The notes beneath the pieces were generated by a model. That model did no database searches and was not told the DNA's origin. It worked only from the letters and a program-made list of their open reading frames with translations. Shown here piece by piece: positions 6,572 to 7,830 of a DNA stretch of 7,830 nucleotides. Source of the stretch: Chloroflexota bacterium (lineage in GTDB: Bacteria; Chloroflexota; Anaerolineae; Ardenticatenales; Ardenticatenaceae); NCBI GenBank assembly GCA_003520455.1, contig DOUV01000736.1:1-7830 (forward strand), read 5' to 3'. Numbering within the stretch: the stretch's first letter is position 1; every line of letters begins with the position of its first letter. Position numbers and translations under genes: made by a program.

Positions 6572-7565
6572 AGCGAATCTTCGGGTTCAGAAATCCATAC
6601 AACAGGTCGACGGTCAGGTTGCTGCTGATCAGCACCAGAGCGTAGACGACAATCAACCCCTGAACCAGCGGGAAGTCGCGGTACTGGATACCGGTCAGTG
6701 CGAGAAGGCCGATCCCCGGCCAGCCGAAGATCTTCTCGATCACGATGCTTCCGCTGACGAGAAAGGTAAATTGAACGCCCAGAATGGTGAGCGTCGGGAT
6801 CAGGGCATTCTTCAGCGCACGGATGCAAACGATGTAGCTCTCAGAGAGGCCTTTCATCCGGTCTGTGAAAATGTAATCCTCCTGCATCACGTTGAGCAGG
6901 CTCGATTTCAGCGTGCGGAGAAGCATCGCCGCTAGAGGGATGGCAAGCGCCAGGGCCGGGAGGAAGAGGTGTTGCACGGCGCTCTTGAACGCCTCGAAAT
7001 TGCCGTCGAGCAGACTATCCAGCAATAAGAAGCCCGTAACGTCGGGCACCTGCATATTGCTCGCCATCCGGCCGGAGACAGGCATGACCCGCGCAATGGC
7101 ACCAAAGAGGACGATGAAAAGCAGCCCCCACAAGAAGTTCGGGATGCCGAAACCAATCAAGCCAACGAAGGAACTCAGAGCCTCAAACAGAGTGCCTTGA
7201 TTCAAGACGGAAATCACGGCGATAACCACGGCGATGAGAGCGGCCAGGACGATGCTCGCCAGAACCAGTTCCAACGTGGCGGGCAGGCGGTCGAGGATCA
7301 GGGTCGTGACATCATCCCGGAAGCGGAGGGACTGGCCGAAATCTCCCTGGAGGACAGTGCTCAACCAGCGCGTGTACTGGACGGGCACCGGTGCCGTCAG
7401 GCCAAGATACTCACGCATCGCCGCGATGTCCTCGTCGGTCGCCATTGGACCGACCATCAAGAGAGCCGGGTCGCCAGGGAGCACGCGCAGGATAACAAAG
7501 GCGGCGACCGAAACGCCAAAGAGCGATATGACGGCGTAGACGATACGCCGGATGATATAGAGCAT
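6564..7565 (-). CDS. dppB: Peptide-type ABC transporter permease, DppB/OppB class
   Basis: This 333-residue inner-membrane permease starts with the typical MLYIIRRIVYAVISLFGVS. After the first helix (about 9-29) comes the conserved LRVLPGDPA (26-34). The REYLGL segment (51-56) and GDFGQSL (74-80) are also family hallmarks. Helices are predicted near 98-120, 132-157, 197-217, 258-278 and 301-321. The EAA-loop region is DYIFTDRMKGLSESYIV (230-246) followed by RALKNALIP (249-257); its usual A-R-A-K-G reads T-D-R-M-K-G, a mild deviation. EKIFGWPGIG (277-286) is present. The ATG at 7565-7563 has GGGGGA at 7571-7576, 5 nt upstream. It is the first gene of the transporter block. About 265 bp upstream hold no solute-binding-protein gene, so the binding protein must lie beyond the window or elsewhere. 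Confidence 0.93.
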   Translation of the reverse strand: MLYIIRRIVYAVISLFGVSVAAFVILRVLPGDPALLMVGPMATDEDIAAMREYLGLTAPVPVQYTRWLSTVLQGDFGQSLRFRDDVTTLILDRLPATLELVLASIVLAALIAVVIAVISVLNQGTLFEALSSFVGLIGFGIPNFLWGLLFIVLFGAIARVMPVSGRMASNMQVPDVTGFLLLDSLLDGNFEAFKSAVQHLFLPALALAIPLAAMLLRTLKSSLLNVMQEDYIFTDRMKGLSESYIVCIRALKNALIPTLTILGVQFTFLVSGSIVIEKIFGWPGIGLLALTGIQYRDFPLVQGLIVVYALVLISSNLTVDLLYGFLNPKIRYA

Positions 7566-7570
7566 CTTGC

Positions 7571-7576
7571 TCCCCC
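7571..7576 (-). promoter_or_regulatory. Ribosome-binding site of dppB
   Basis: The minus strand reads ACGGGGGAGCAAGATG. The GGGGGA at 7571-7576, or the overlapping GGGGAG, lies about 5 nt before the ATG and supports this start for the first transporter gene. Confidence 0.6.
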
Positions 7577-7604
7577 GTCTCTCTACTCATTGCAACTCGG
7601 GATT

Positions 7605-7631
7605 GGGCGGGTGGACACGCCGTCCACGCCC
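7605..7631. repeat. Inverted repeat (hairpin 1) in the transporter leader
   Basis: GTGGAC (7611-7616) pairs with GTCCAC (7622-7627) around ACGCC. After a 2-nt bulge (GG, 7609-7610), GGGC (7605-7608) pairs with GCCC (7628-7631). That gives 10 bp in total. It lies 40 bp upstream of the dppB start and would be in the 5' untranslated RNA if transcription begins further upstream. Confidence 0.5.
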
Positions 7632-7633
7632 TA

Positions 7634-7669
7634 CCACCGTCCAGAGCCGTCCTTCGCCCCGGACGGTGG
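7634..7669. repeat. Inverted repeat (hairpin 2) with alternative pairing
   Basis: CCACCGTCC (7634-7642) pairs perfectly with GGACGGTGG (7661-7669), a 9-bp stem with an 18-nt loop. A second CCGTCC copy at 7647-7652, exactly 10 nt after the first at 7637-7642, can compete for the same GGACGG arm and would form a 6-bp stem with an 8-nt loop. Two mutually exclusive structures are therefore possible. No regulatory ligand is known. Confidence 0.5.
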
Positions 7670-7712
7670 GTTCATATTCGCTCTTATTGGAATACGGTGC
7701 ACTGGGGCCGGG

Positions 7713-7757
7713 GCGGAGGGGCGACGCACTTCGGAAAGTGCGTCGCCCCTGATCCGC
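7713..7757. repeat. Perfect 15-bp palindromic repeat (REP/MITE-like)
   Basis: The arm at 7717-7731 (AGGGGCGACGCACTT) is the exact reverse complement of 7736-7750, separated only by CGGA. Beyond it, GCGG (7713-7716) can also pair with CCGC (7754-7757) across a 3-nt bulge (GAT). No T-run follows on either strand, so it is not a standard intrinsic terminator. The GGGGCGACGC...GCGTCGCCCC core resembles dispersed intergenic palindromes that I remember from several environmental bacterial genomes. It is therefore probably a REP-like or miniature mobile repeat, possibly with a secondary role in mRNA stability. Confidence 0.7.
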
Positions 7758-7765
7758 GCACGCGC

Positions 7766-7782
7766 CACTGTTACAGACAGTG
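7766..7782. promoter_or_regulatory. 17-bp dyad, possible operator
   Basis: CACTGT (7766-7771) and ACAGTG (7777-7782) flank TACAG, a compact dyad of the size bound by dimeric repressors. It lies about 200 bp upstream of dppB and about 10 bp from the palindromic repeat. It is not a LexA-type box, because the CTGT and ACAG half-sites are only 5 nt apart. No regulator gene is in the window. Low confidence. Confidence 0.25.
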
Positions 7783-7830
7783 AGATGATCCTGATGGCGA
7801 AATCACCTTCCGGGAGGGCGAGCGGCTCGT

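Larger units (their letters stand above)
7566..7830. other. Non-coding leader upstream of the transporter genes
   Basis: I see no convincing gene in these 265 bp. They hold the dppB ribosome-binding site, two hairpins, the 15-bp palindromic repeat and a possible operator dyad. The least GC-rich part (7671-7697) would be the natural place for a minus-strand promoter, but I find no good -35/-10 pair. A short open stretch at the right edge reads DPDGEITFREGERL on the plus strand, without a start codon and after a stop. On the minus strand another frame is open from the edge for about 60 codons. Neither can be assigned. Confidence 0.6.

Noticed and set aside
7567..7752. Plus-strand open frame (61 codons) in the leader
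   Set aside because: It runs through three inverted repeats, has no recognisable family and no convincing ribosome-binding site.
1..7830. CRISPR array, tRNA, rRNA, integrase or insertion sequence
   Set aside because: I looked for regularly spaced direct repeats, tRNA-like cloverleaf ends and transposase motifs and saw none.

Overview
The window is a high-GC bacterial fragment in which almost every gene lies on the minus strand, so transcription runs from right to left. Nothing here fixes the species. The GC-rich third codon positions, the peptide-type ABC transporter next to hydantoinase/racemase-family genes, and a palindromic repeat with a GGGGCGAC core would suit an uncultured soil or sediment lineage or a high-GC proteobacterium. 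That placement is inference only.

Layout in transcription order (right to left): (i) 7566-7830 is a non-coding leader with four dyad symmetries, including a perfect 15-bp inverted repeat. (ii) 7565-3625 is a tightly packed peptide/nickel-class ABC importer: DppB-type permease, DppC-type permease, DppD-type ATPase and DppF-type ATPase. No solute-binding protein is in view. (iii) 3608-3247 holds the wreck of an Asp/Glu-racemase / maleate-isomerase-family gene. Its 5' half is missing, it carries an in-frame stop and a frameshift, and its catalytic Cys is replaced by Tyr. Its stop codon still overlaps the next start codon (ATGA). (iv) 3250-960 holds a full-length hydantoinase B/oxoprolinase-family subunit (HyuB) and, overlapping it by 4 bp, a stand-alone V4R-domain protein. 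(v) 878-87 is an SDR-fold protein with a degenerate cofactor motif and catalytic tetrad. (vi) 1-48 is probably the tail of a convergent plus-strand gene.

The genes look like a catabolic cassette: an importer for a small amide, peptide or cyclic-imide-like solute, followed by intracellular enzymes. HyuB-family proteins act in ATP-dependent ring opening (hydantoinase, 5-oxoprolinase) or carboxylation (acetone and acetophenone carboxylases), normally with a HyuA-type partner, which is absent here. The racemase/isomerase step has been lost. The V4R protein keeps a Cys-Glu-Cys-Cys set with the spacing of the zinc site in phenol-sensor regulators, so it may be a small-molecule-binding accessory or sensor. 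The substrate cannot be deduced from the sequence.

The points most worth following up are the HyuB-V4R-SDR module without HyuA, the decayed racemase that still supplies the hyuB ribosome-binding site, and the structured leader before the transporter.
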